Below, piece after piece: positions 25,527 to 36,726 of a stretch of DNA of 64,000 bases. This stretch comes from Liolophura sinensis (lineage: Eukaryota; Mollusca; Polyplacophora; Chitonida; Chitonidae): positions 994,001 to 1,058,000 of the forward strand of contig NC_088300.1 of NCBI RefSeq assembly GCF_032854445.1, given 5' to 3'. The position numbers and the translations under genes are program-made. The stretch's first letter is position 1; the number at the start of each line of letters is the position of its first letter. The notes under the pieces are model-generated. The model was not told the origin of the DNA and made no database searches. It saw only the letters and a list, made by a program, of their open reading frames with translations.

Positions 25527-25817
25527 CGATCTCCATATGTACTTGTTAAATATGGATGAGTATTTTGATACGACAAGCTCAATGAATTTATGGTTGTTCT
25601 CTGAACTTTTTGATGCAGTTGAATTCCCTGATCTCATCATACACAATTCTGTTGAAGAAATGTGTGTAAATGTAGCCCTGCAGGTATTGAACATGGACTT
25701 AGTTGCCAAAGGTGACACAGCAGCCTGCTTAGCCTACAATAGACAACATCAGAGAGTTATTGGAGTGCTTTCAATAACATTTAGGCAGCAATTTTCCAAA
25801 CCATTGGGCTTATCTGG
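25527..25817 (+). CDS. candidate exon of unknown protein (97 codons)
   Basis: The open frame runs from ACATTCTTTTGTCTAG (acceptor to 25526) to CTTATCTGG|GTAAGAAG (donor at 25818). It is 291 bases and phase 2 at both ends. The translation has an ordinary, non-repetitive composition with acidic and hydrophobic stretches (LWLFSELFDAVEFPDLII, then CVNVALQVLNMDLVAKG). No domain is recognised. The phase does not fit directly after the BH3 exon, but would fit after an exon ending in phase 2. The alternative is a chance frame flanked by chance splice-like sites. Confidence 0.35.
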
Positions 25818-27511
25818 GTAAGAAGTAAATTGTTCATTTGCAGTTTGATCTGAAAGAGGTGGTAGTGCATCCAGATGTTCTGGGGCCAATGAAGAATGCT
25901 GGTTGTGTTGACGTGTTGGTAGTGTAGGGATTTGTTACAGTTTGGAAGATAAGCATCTCCACTGTGGCATGTAACAGTATGATTTCTCTTCCTGGGAGAT
26001 TTGACCAGTTTGTACCATGTTGTTACTGACTTAGTGTCTGAACCAAAGATATTGCAGAGAAAGCTGTTTAAGATATCTTAATAGGGCAACAATTTACATT
26101 CAAGTTCCAAATATTTTGGGGGAATTTGCAAATATCACTATGTTTATCATCCATTTGAATTCCCCAAAGTTTGTGTAAATCCCCCCACGAAATGTGCCTC
26201 ACAACACCTGGCCGTGGTGAAATAAATATATATACAGAAATATACACATGTATATACCTTCATCTGATGAGGTGACTACCAAGAGCTCGTTCATTTGAAA
26301 CACACAGCATAGTGGGTGCGTTTATTTTTGTAAAAAGTGACGACATTTTTGAAATGAAAAATTTTGGAATCATAGCGTGACAAAGTCAGAGCTGTTTTTC
26401 TTGGTGTGTACCTAACTAGAATTATATTTGTGTCAATTTTTGTATAACTCTGAAATGTCGTGAATTAGTATCTATACCATTGTTAAGATCATTTGTGTTT
26501 TTTTTTTCAAATCTTGAATGAGGTACTACTGTTTATTTTCCATTTGTTTTGTCTTTTTCCCCCTCATTATTTTGTCATTTGGATGGTTTTTCTAATCCAT
26601 TTGGCCATATGGATGTTTTCTATGATCTCAGATTGGCTGCCCTGATGACCCTGTTGGTTCTATCAGCAGTGAAATGGTTTTCAACTTGTACTATAACAGT
26701 ACTATAGTTATGTTCAAGTTTATCAATTGTAAATAGTGTTAACACCATAACCATACTGTTTTAAATTGTGTACAATGCCATAATGTATGTTTGAAAAAGT
26801 GTTAACCTATATGGTTGTCTGGATTCAGATGGACTTCATATTCTGCAGGCTCGTTAAACAGTCTGCCATCTTGGTGTCTGATCAGTAGATGTTGTCATAT
26901 GCTGCTCGCTGTTCTTGGTAAAGGGCAAGCCATTGGTTGATGCATGTAGCCTTAAGTTGTTCATGTAGCAGGTGTTTTGAAAGAGACAGTTTTCTCTGCG
27001 GATTAAGAATCAGGAAGTGTTATGGTGCTGTTGGTTCTGGATATCATCCCAATTATGAATAGTTACTACAGCATTGGATAGAAAGACAGAGAAAAAACCA
27101 AAAATGGAGATTGTTGTGCTGAATTTGGGGGGTATCCTATAATCTCTCCAGTATTTCTGAAAAATATTTATTCTTCAAACCTAGGTACCATCAGATAATT
27201 ATGAGTTGCTATTTTCTGCTTGCACTTATATAGTTGTTGTTAATGTGTGTTTATATTTATCATGTTCCTTCAATAGAGATTTTATTGTAGTGTTATATGT
27301 TTTATAACAATGTGTAAAGCGGTAAGATGGTTGACAGTGTTTTGGGATTGGGCTGTGCTCCTTATTACAAGGAAGACAGTATTCTTCAAAATAACTTTTG
27401 CTCTAGAAAATAATCTGCAACATTGACAAGATGTTCAAAATAGAAGGTAAAGAAACTCATTTAAATCAGAATTAACCTTAAATTTTTATTACATTTACCT
27501 TTTTTTTTTAG
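25818..27511. other. no gene recognised
   Basis: A+T-rich CpG-poor DNA. An imperfect palindrome around 26110-26190 (ATTTTGGGGGAATTT facing AATTCCCCAAAGTTT) is the only structure seen. Confidence 0.4.
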
Positions 27512-27777
27512 GTAAACAGTGTCTGTGTATGAAGATTAGCCTGTTTGTGACGATTAACCTTTTGGTTGATCTGGTGACTAGTCATTACATAGGGACCAGG
27601 TTAAGCATAGGAATGGAGAGAGCAGTAGTGCTGCGGCTGAGACTACGGACAAGAGTATTAATCACAGGATGGTTCTCATTCTGGCTGGGTATTGTAGATG
27701 CAGTTCTGTCAAACCGGTGTGCCTGTTCCCACCCTAGGCTGCATAACTATTGCATAGAAGTCTACTATTGCTGTTGA
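27512..27777 (+). CDS. weak candidate terminal exon with a membrane-like segment
   Basis: The sequence follows CCTTTTTTTTTTAG. The open frame to TGA at 27775 includes a basic/hydrophobic run (AVVLRLRLRTRVLITG) and then WFSFWLGIVDAVL, which could span a membrane. Bim-family proteins end in a basic hydrophobic C-terminal anchor, so the position is suggestive. However, this frame requires phase 1 and neither the BH3 exon nor the 25527 exon supplies it. Chance is a real possibility. Confidence 0.18.
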
Positions 27778-28520
27778 CATCATATAAACCGGTATCAAGG
27801 TGGGGGTTTTACTCTGTAACAGTATTAGTAGTTTCCCAGCCCAGACCTGTACAAAGACACTATTTTGAGGGAAAAGATGGCATGAAGCGTTAATGGCATA
27901 TGTTTTCTGCTGTATAGCTTTTGTACTGCATACTGATGGCCAAAAGTGTTGTGGAGTTTGTTCTAATGCATGCATTGCATGCGGTTTGAGAGTTGTTTTT
28001 GACCCCATTTGCAATTGTCTCAAATAATAGTCATTCCAGTTTTACCTTATTGTTCAGTGCTGATTAATTTTGTTTACTTTATTCTCCTTTTTGCTCCTTT
28101 ATTTTTTGGTTTTACCCCTTATTTACAAGTCAGTTGACTACCCCATGATAATAGAGTGGAGTGTTGTCATGTATCAAATTAACCACGTTAAATGCATGCT
28201 CCATTTCATATTTCATCACGTGTTATCTATGCAAGAAACCCACATCATTATCATTTCCAATCGCCATTTTAAACCATTCACTTTTGTAACTTATCGTTTT
28301 GATATCTTATTGCTACATCTAACACATTTACTGACATTTCCTTACACTCAATAGCTGGAAATTAGGCCTGGTTTTAGTCTCATTGCCGATACCGTCACTG
28401 ACGTGGAGACGTACATCCATTCTCCCCTAATCAGTGGACCAGTCAGCTTCAGGCATTTATCTGTTAGATCACTGTTATATCAAATCTTTTTTATCTCTTC
28501 ACCATAGTTCATGCTAGTTG
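27778..28520. other. no gene recognised
   Basis: A+T-rich DNA without motif-bearing frames. Confidence 0.45.
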
Positions 28521-28797
28521 AAAAGACAGAGCGGGGCCTCCGTGGCTCAGCGCTAGCGCAGTGTAATGACCAAGGAGTCTCTCACCAATGCGGTCTCTGT
28601 GAGTTCAAGTCCAGCTCATGCTGGCTTTCTCTCCGGCCGTATGTGTGAAGATCTGCCAGCAACCTGCGGATGGTCGTGGGTTTCCCCCGGGCTGTGCCCG
28701 GTTTCCGCCCACCATAATGCTGGCAGCCGTCGTATAAGTGAAATATTCTTGAGTACGGCGTAAAACACCAATCAAAAAAAAAAAAAAAAGACAGAGC
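28521..28797 (+). mobile_element. full-length type-A SINE (tRNA-derived) with target duplications
   Basis: The element body is 28533-28785. Its head resembles a tRNA: the A-box-like CCGTGGCTCAGCGCTAGCGC is followed by a B-box GTTCAAGTCC near 28603. A conserved core follows (CAACCTGCGGATGGTCGTGG, then CACCATAATGCTGGC), then the tail GAGTACGGCGTAAAACACCA and an A-run. The 12-bp sequence AAAAGACAGAGC at 28521-28532 recurs at 28786-28797 as a target-site duplication. This style of element matches V-SINE/MetaSINE-like families of molluscs; the family name is inferred. Confidence 0.9.
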
Positions 28798-29753
28798 ACG
28801 TCTATTACAATTAACCTTGAACACCTGTGGTATGTTAATACCATAGATACTTCATGCTCTTCTTGGCTGTCTCTACGCATCGCTGGCTAGATTGTCTTCA
28901 GATACAGGAATCACATACAGTTTGGGTTGCTTTTTAAACTTAGATAAAACACATTTCATCTGTCAACTGTGCCAGCGCTTCACATTCAACAGAATTTAAC
29001 CATTGCATCTATAAGGAAGCAGGTCATTTGTTTTCGGATATGTCACATTCTTTTCAATCACTATATATATATATATAAATATATATATGACCCTTTTTGT
29101 TCTATTTTTGCTGCAAATATTTTTGATGATTTTTATTGATAATGAATTGCTCTTTTTATTCCTTTAGATGGAACATGGGTTTTTTTGAATAATTTTGTCT
29201 CAGATGTTTAAGAAACAGAAAGGGAAATCATGTCAGAATGAATACACAGTGCACTGCGGATGTATTTCGCATATAAACTTTAACTGAAGATATGTTTTGG
29301 AAAGCAGAAGATGACAGTTTGATGCAACCTATTTTGAGTTTGTGTCACTTTGCCAGTCTCACGTAAATTCTGTTAATTTATGTCAAAGATTATTTAATAT
29401 AAAGGAATTGCATATTGATTGTGATGGATAACTGTGTTCTTGTTAAGAACGGTAAGTACTCTGTGTTACTGAACAGCTAATGGGTGAAGTGCTCTCTGTT
29501 CCCATGTGTAAGTGGTCCCCACTTAACCTGGTCACCTCTTCTTGAGGGTATTTGTCAGTGAGTTGTCAAAGGGCACACACCATTTTTTCACTATCAAACA
29601 GATCTTCAGCTGAATCAGTAAAATTTGCTTTTTTAAACTGTGAATGCTGGAAGAATGGGGTCAATTTTTTGAGTCGCCATTTTGTATTAAATGTACATTG
29701 ATAAAAAATAAAACTAGATGTGATTAAAGCACAATGGACTGAAGACTGAATTT
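28798..29753. other. no gene recognised; small TA repeat
   Basis: A+T-rich DNA with a (TA)n stretch at about 29062-29089. No coding or RNA signal was seen. Confidence 0.5.
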
Positions 29754-30108
29754 CATGTTCATGTACCGGCCCGGATAGCACAGTTGGTAGAGCGTCCTCT
29801 TCGGGAGCGATAGATCTAGGATCAATCCTGGGTCAAGTCACACCTAAGACTTTAAAAGTTGTAACTCCCTCGCTTGACGTTCAGCATGAAGGGGATAGTG
29901 CAACGACTGGTTGACCCGCATCAGTATAATGGCTTGGGTGGCTTACTTACCTTCGGTAATTCGTCTCAGTGAAGCAGCACTAGATAATAAAGCTGTGGAA
30001 ATCCGTCCTGCGACAAAGAGGCACATTACATACACCCTAAAGATTCCTTCGTCGTTATATGACTGAAAACGCACGACGTAAAACCCCAAGCACTCACTCA
30101 TGTTCATG
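29754..30108 (+). mobile_element. full-length type-B SINE with target duplications
   Basis: The element runs from about 29764 to 30098. The tRNA-like head contains TAGCACAGTTGGTAGAGCG (A-box) and GGATCAATCCTGG (B-box). The body includes CGTTCAGCATGAAGGGGATA, and the tail is CACGACGTAAAACCCCAAGC with CACTCACTCA. Left flank CATGTTCATG (29754-29763) recurs at 30099-30108, a 10-bp target duplication whose first two bases are ambiguous with the tail. The tail is shared with the LINE at 46618. Confidence 0.9.
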
Positions 30109-31018
30109 CTCTTGTATACACGTTAGGAATTTACCACTTCATCGACCTGTTAGAACAGAGCATTTGATTGAGGAAGTTGTACGTTTACTTTCCTTCAAGT
30201 GGGGCATACACCCGTGTAATTGGTTTCCATGTTCAAAGTCTTGGATATACTCGTCATATTCGCTTGTCTCGACGGGGTTTTGTTTCTGTAAAAAAAACCC
30301 GTTTTGTCAAAATGCGTCCCTTTGCTCTTTTCTTTAAACACAATGGTCCTTGGAAGAGTTAAATGAGTAGAGCAGACCATGATCACGGCCCAAAGAGTAG
30401 CTGAACGCAATCTGACACAGGTTCAGAACTGACGGTTATAACAAGGTGTTGCTTAACACGCAAGCAAAGACATCAAAGGCTGCATTTCATTTTCCCGCCA
30501 GCTCTGAACTCTTGATGATAAATATTTGAGGAGGGCGCGAGACACGTGCCCTACAGGCGCATGCGGAACAACTGAGGAGGTTGGTTACTCCCTGTAGCAT
30601 GACGTCATTGTGGCAGTAGCTCTATTCAGCAGGACTCTAGTGGGTGGCCCCGATGTGCTGGTCGTGAAAGCTTTTAAAATTCATTACGAAACATTAGTCT
30701 GGTTTGTAAATTATGGACGGCTAGGGAGTTATGAATGAGCTGATCAGACACGTCCCTGGTAACCTTCATGGCTCCTTCGAGCGGAAATGCGCTCCTCAAT
30801 TCCGCGCGGAGTTTGAACAGCCAGTATGTTCTCACTGACTTCATTCGCACACCGTCGTCTAAAAAATGCCAGCGTGAATGCGTAAAATGGGCTTTATGTT
30901 CTAAATTAACAGCAATTGCGAGGAGCTCCCCTCGACCATCCAAACAGACGGCTAAGGAGTTGGAACACGGTAATCTAAGGGAGCTAAAATATTGCCAACG
31001 ATATCATAGCGATGGCAT
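30109..31018. other. no gene recognised; start of CpG-richer domain
   Basis: CG dinucleotides become frequent here compared with everything to the left. Only unremarkable short frames on both strands. A promoter or intergenic region is possible. Confidence 0.45.
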
Positions 31019-31405
31019 TTCGTTGAGACATTCGATATGGTGTTACCCTTACACAACGGAATACACCTCATTCGTCTGACGTAATATGGTGTTATCCTTA
31101 CACAACAAAATACACCTCATTCGCATGACACAATATGGTATTACCCTTACATAACAGAATACAACTCATTCGTCTGCCACAATATGGTGTCGCTTGGCGT
31201 TCAGCATTAGGGGATAGTGCAACGACTGGTTGACCCGTATCAGATAATGGCTCGGGCTGGGTGGCTAACAACTACATGCACTCTAGAATTCCTTCGTCGT
31301 CATATGACTGAAAAATTGTTAAGTACGACGTTAAACCCCAAGCACTCACTCACTCACTCAATATGGTGTAATCCTCATTTTAACTAGCTACATCTCATTG
31401 ACCCA
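31019..31405. repeat. about 49-bp tandem repeat, 3-4 copies, split by a SINE
   Basis: Copies start ATATGGTGTTACCCTTACAC and end TTCGTCTGAC or similar. A last diverged copy resumes at about 31363 after the SINE fragment. Confidence 0.8.
31190..31362 (+). mobile_element. 5'-truncated type-B SINE
   Basis: The sequence starts at CGCTTGGCGTTCAGCATTAG and ends AAGTACGACGTTAAACCCCA with four CACT repeats. The head is missing. AATATGGTGT occurs just before (31181-31190) and just after (about 31363-31372) as the likely target duplication, taken from the host tandem repeat. Confidence 0.85.
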
Positions 31406-33534
31406 GCCCAATAAAAACAAAGTATAAAATATACGTGATTTTGTGTGACAAACGACAAGACAGCTGCATGAAGGCTCTTGGAGAGAAGGTAAAGTGTTTT
31501 GTTGATATTAACATATTCCCTTATCATGATTTTAAATCGGACGCGACTAATACAAACCACGAAGTACTGTGTGGCGACAGCTGGATACTAACACGCGGCC
31601 TCAATGGCCCTAACGTGCTCTCCTGCGATCGCCGAGTTCGGTCAAGGGGTATATCTGAGTATATTCTATATTCACCATCCCAATATACCCCGTGTTACCG
31701 GGTGACGACATTGGCGAACCTACACAAGCGTAAAGATGTATTGCTCAACTATGTACTAGTACGTTATGGTAGCTTATACACATTTGTCACTCGTGTCGTT
31801 GAGGAGGTTGCGTATAGCTGAATATACTGGAAGATAAAGAGCTAGGGAGGGATATGAGGGGTGACTAATTGTCCGCCTGCTCCATGATTAAGCCTGCCCG
31901 CAGGGGTTTGTACCCGATACTGGAATCTGATCTAATCCTGACCCAGTCAAGAGAAACTCTTTACGGTACAATCTCCCGATACTTCATGATACTGGATAAA
32001 TAAATTTGCCGCCTCGGTTGATCGCGCCGTCCGACCACTTGATGAATAGGTTATCGATGGATGTGGCAGCTCGACACTGTAACTACCGGGCGCGTACAGA
32101 GGTCCGAAAGGTTGATTAGAGATGCAGATCATGCTCTGCTTTTGTGAGAGGAAACACTGGTTTTCACATAAACAAAACCCTTTGAGTCTCTTTAAGTATT
32201 GCGTCAATCCACCTATAGTGAATTACCAAAGTCTCAGAAGAATTGATTTGGCGGCCTCGTGTGAACTGAGTCGTGCTACACGCGAACAGATCGGCGCAAA
32301 AAAGCCTGCAAGTAGTGTAATAATGGACCGAGCTATTTTTCTTCTTGACAAATGAACATTAGATACGCGATATTGCCCAGCATTTTATTATCTTGAAACA
32401 CAACCCTTTTCGATTTTTCCAGATCACTATGTACTAACATATCTCGACACCGTCACGCAATCTTTACACTTACACGAAGCTGTGAAGCGACTCTCATTGC
32501 ATTTCGTGCTCATCCTTTAAGTTTACGAAATAGAGCCAGTATACTGATAGCCGTACTGTAGAAGAATCTGGTGTGTATTCTCTGTGAACGATTGTATACC
32601 ATAGGTACACACAACTGTAACAACACTGAGCATCTCATATTTTGTGTAATAGACGTAATAAACTCGATTACTTGAGAAGACACCATGTGTATTGGTAGTA
32701 CATACTGTTGTGTACCTCTTGTACACAAACGTGTAGGTGTTCACTTTTGTTAGAGTTGTGTGTACCTGTGCTATACAGTCGTTTTTAGAGTGTATGTATG
32801 CTCATGAGGTTATCAGACAGTGTATATCTTTCCTAAAACTTGGTCTTTTGTCACTGGAAAAGATATATTTACACCACGTTTCCTGAAATATCCGAAGAAG
32901 AGACTAAAATCCTTGTCTAATCGCGAGAGTATCGACACGAAAAACAATGAAGTTAATGGTAAAGAGTACATCAATACCAATGAAAAGAAAAAAAATTTAA
33001 ACAAATTAAACCAAATATGTTAAAAACAATGGTCAAAAATATAATTTTTACGTTGGCTATCTGACCATCTAGCACAGTGACTGCAACAAGAACATCTATC
33101 ATGAGGTACACTTACTCTAGTACAAGTTGTAACTCGTAAAAGGATCCTTTGAATAACACAAATCACAAGATCATTTCTAGACCGGAAAAACAAGCACTGT
33201 TTTTCATACGTTTTCATCGTCAGATTGTTTATTTCTCGGTGCCATTCTAGAACTCAGGACAATTCTTTGGTTTCACGATATCAACTTCGTCTTTTCGTGT
33301 TCCATGTTAGTTTTACCTGCTGATGTTTTGAGGAAGCAGACCGATATTCGTTATGACTGAGTAAACACGGTGTACGATTTCGCAGCACTGTAAGACTGGA
33401 CACCAGGTAATCAGCCATTGACCAGTGGACACAACCGCATACGTGTTTAGGGCAGTTCAGTGTCCACGTATACAGAAGCGTGCCCTAGATGTTACACGTA
33501 TGTAAGCATTCGCATGAGCAGTTAAAAGACAACA
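31406..33534. other. no gene recognised
   Basis: CpG-containing unique DNA. The longest open frame (31435-31821, 128 codons) has no recognisable domain and is of chance length. GTAAAG inside it could be a donor but no partner is evident. Confidence 0.45.
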
Positions 33535-33612
33535 CAAGTTGAGGTAAACTGACAAGGGGTTATGTGTGACCACGCATTTGCCAATACCATACTGTTGTCA
33601 CTGCTTTTGCTC
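33535..33612. repeat. diverged copy of the dispersed sequence at 58735-58850
   Basis: GAGGTAAACTGACAAGGGGTT.. (33541 on), then a TGTGACCA-containing stretch, ACTGTTGTCACTGC and TTTGCTCTGTATGCTGTA correspond in order and spacing to sequence at 58739-58838. The two are therefore members of one interspersed family, probably a transposable element of unknown class. Confidence 0.65.
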
Positions 33613-34730
33613 TGTATGCTGTAATCTTTGCTATTCATCATCATCAAGGATGGCGGAAGGATTTCACGTCCTTCTATTCAGGATGTTCAGTATGTATTTA
33701 TACGCATTTTGTCAAACTGTGTTAGCTCCTTGTTCATTTACACAGTAAATTTGCAAGACGAAACTAGAGAGCTCTGTTTAATGCACGGCGTAATGCTATG
33801 TTGTCTTAAAATTCGTCACAGTAGTTTAACTGTAGGCCTGTCGCCAGAGGACTTCTGTAAACATCAGACTGGAGTAGGCGTATTCCACGTGTTATTAATC
33901 TGGTGTCATTGTAGGCTCAGCTCAGCTTTTTAGGACAGCTTGTTATGTAGAGTTAGAGATCTAGGAATTAGAAATACTGTTAAATTACACAGACAGCTTG
34001 CAAAACAGGCCTATGTTAAGGGTAAATTGCCTAGGCCTGCGTGTATATGTCTGGTAGGTTTGAGCAGGGATGGTACAGACACCTGTACATCCACCTGGTG
34101 TTCCTGACTGATACCTGGTCAGCCACCTAGGTGGGTAGCCCACACATGCGTCAGTCCAGTATAGACACTGACAGGTCATGCTAGTTAGGTGGGCTTAAAT
34201 GTGAAGTTTTTCCTGACTTTTGAAAAGATAGGACGGTTTGAATATTGTTATGTATGAACCGTCTGAAACCGTGATATGACACGCTTTAGCATTATCAATA
34301 TTTTGGGCAACGTGAAGATTTGACACAGTGTATAGATTAGCTCTGAAAATTCTTCTTTCAAGGTTTGACTAAAATCCTGCTAATCTGATCTTTATTCCTA
34401 ATTATTCATTCATTTTTCTTTCAATCAGGTAACTTTAATTAACAGTTCTGTATTCTTAAGGAATTGTTGTGTTAAATACAACTATTTGAACTGGTGTTTG
34501 CCAATTTGATACTCGACAAAGCTTTTTTTGGATTAGTGATTTGACATTTTGAAATTGCTTTTCATAGAGATGATGACTTCGTTGATCTAATGTTTTGGTC
34601 AGAAACTAAGTGATTCCATTGCTGATAGCTGATTCTTTCTTTAAAGACAAAGAGCTGCGCTGTGATTTTCTTTTTTATCATCACGGGAAATTCAAAGATT
34701 GACATTATGTGTCATGTCGAATTTTCAGAG
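33613..34730. other. no gene recognised
   Basis: Unique sequence with short frames only. Confidence 0.45.
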
Positions 34731-35031
34731 GGGAATCCCCTGTTAAAATTTGGCGTGAATCAGCGGCTGGTTGCCACGTCAGGTTGGCGTTATTCAGGAG
34801 ACGGCCATTCTCGGGGAAACCCCGCTCTTCGGGTATAACTTCGGCCCCTGGAGCTATGGGGCGTGTACTCAGTGGAGTCATGGATATGCATGTAACGATA
34901 TAATCAATACTGTATACCCCAAATCGAAATGTGATTGCTCGATTATGACAAGTGAAAACACTTCCTACCCACGCTTGACACAGTTCATTAACGCTGCTAT
35001 GGAGAATTCATTGTCTCTACTGGGGCATTAA
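34731..35031 (+). CDS. weak candidate exon, cysteine-containing
   Basis: After CGAATTTTCAG (to 34730) the sequence becomes G+C-richer. A frame open to the TAA at 35029 includes LFGYNFGPWSYGACTQW, then a Cys-rich segment (CDCSI). No family is recognised. It could be an exon of a secreted protein or chance; no donor or start was established. Confidence 0.2.
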
Positions 35032-35176
35032 TATTTGGGAAATTAACCTAATAACTGATCTGAAGGCAATCCCAAATTCCACGTAGAAATGGACAACTTT
35101 GGCGCATCAGCTAAGAAGCTTCATACATAGGCAGGATGATTTCTGCGCAAATTAAAAACAACCTGGATTTTCATTC

Positions 35177-35365
35177 AGCAAAGTTATTATTTTTTTTTTT
35201 TTTTTGATTGGTGTTTTACGCCGTGCTCAAGAATATTTCACTTATACGACGGCGGCCAGCATTATGGTGGGTGGAAACCGAGCAGAGCCCGGGGGAAACC
35301 CACGACCATCCGCAGGTTGCTGACAGACCTTCTCACGTACGACCGGAGAGGAAGCAAAGTTATTA
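35177..35365 (-). mobile_element. 5'-truncated type-A SINE, minus strand, with target duplications
   Basis: On the minus strand it runs from CTCTCCGGTCGTACGTGAGA through the CAACCTGCGGATGG core and CACCATAATGCTGGCC to the tail GCGTAAAACACCAATC and an A-run (T-run at 35190-35205). AGCAAAGTTATTA at 35177-35189 recurs at 35353-35365, a perfect 13-bp target duplication. The tRNA head is missing. Confidence 0.92.
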
Positions 35366-35424
35366 AATCCATTTATCCGCGTTTTTCTTTTCTGAACATG
35401 TGATTAGTTATGTTGTACCTGAGT

Positions 35425-35622
35425 AGTTTTGATTGCTCTATACGCACTTTTTCGTGCTCTATACGCACCTTTGATTGCTCTATACGCACTTTTGATTGCT
35501 CTATACGCACTTTTTCGTGCTCTATACTCACTTTTGATTGCTCTATACGCACTTTTTCGTGCTCTATACTCACTTTTGATTGCTCTATACGCACTTTTGA
35601 TTGCTCTATACGCACTTTCACC
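35425..35622. repeat. 21-bp minisatellite, about 9 copies
   Basis: Two unit types, CTCTATACGCACTTTTGATT-G and CTCTATACGCACTTTTTCGT-G, are interspersed. Some have CTCACT in place of CGCACT. Open in four frames because of the 21-bp period. Confidence 0.95.
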
Positions 35623-36726
35623 ATCTTGAGTGTTATTGATGGACTGGTCTACCTCAGATGAGATCACTAGTTTTAGACCAGTGAGGTCAGGTGATCTCAA
35701 TTTAACGGAGGGTTAGACAACCTGCAAACTTTTATTTTGCTTGTCTTTTCCTTTATTATATTTTCAGGTAATTTTGAGTAAATTTCTTTAGTGCATTCTA
35801 TTGCACTGAACACTATTGCGAGCCGGAATTTGTATTCTCCTGGACACATTATATAGGCTTCGGTGACACATTTTCCATTGCCACTTGTTACAGTCAGACC
35901 AATTAAATCCAGTCTACAGTAGATGTACAGATGCAAAAAGGATTTTCTCTACACGGTGTCAGTCATGCATGAGGAGTTTTCGGTAGACTGGAATGATGTC
36001 ATTTTGCTGATAGCGAAGATTTCAGGAAATACCCAGTCTTTGGCACCCACACACTATGTATTGATTTTTGCCGCCTTCACGAGTCACCAAATAAAGCTGT
36101 TATCAATATATGAGCCTTGTGCCCACATCATCAGCATTACTTTGATATGAGTAACGTGGCAGTATGTGGTACCTTCGCCCGAGGACTCAGGTGGGCCTCA
36201 CAGGGGTAATTTTTCTGACCACAGCTGACCAAATAGCTGGTTGTGAATGACAACCTGCTATTTTCTTCAAATATACAGATAGACTTTTCTGATAGTAACA
36301 TACAAATCTGTTGGACAATCGAAATTTCTTTTACTCTTTGGCAATTCTTAAGGCTTATTACAAACTATGGCAATATTTATTAAATCGCAAAGTAGGCTTA
36401 TTGAGTTTAGTTTATTTTCACTGAGGCAAGCCTATGTCACACTAATTTGTATACATACATACTAACCTACAAATATAGCATACAAGATATAGGCTCTATG
36501 CACCTTTTAAAGCTTAACAATTACTTTAAATGTAATTGATAGATTGGATAAAAACTGAACACCCGTAAAAGCATCGTGATCTTTTTCATATGAAAGTTAA
36601 TGTTGCAAATATGTCCTTCATCAGTTTACGACATTGTACAGATCTGTAGCCCCGCAGTACTATACCTTAAATGTTAGCCGGTATAAACACACTGGCTTTA
36701 CTTTGAGCATATCAGGGTATTGGTGT
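35623..36726. other. no gene recognised
   Basis: A+T-rich unique sequence with short frames only. Confidence 0.5.

Noticed and set aside
26264-26300. second hammerhead core (CTGATGA ... GAAAC)
   Set aside because: Bases between the two core boxes do not form a stem II and no stem III or cleavage triplet fits.
28533-28612. functional tRNA gene
   Set aside because: The A- and B-boxes belong to a SINE head. No full cloverleaf is formed, and SINE core, tail and target duplications follow.
31435-31821. 128-codon open frame as a gene
   Set aside because: A frame of this length is expected by chance in 64 kb of A+T-rich DNA, and no motifs or splice partners are evident.
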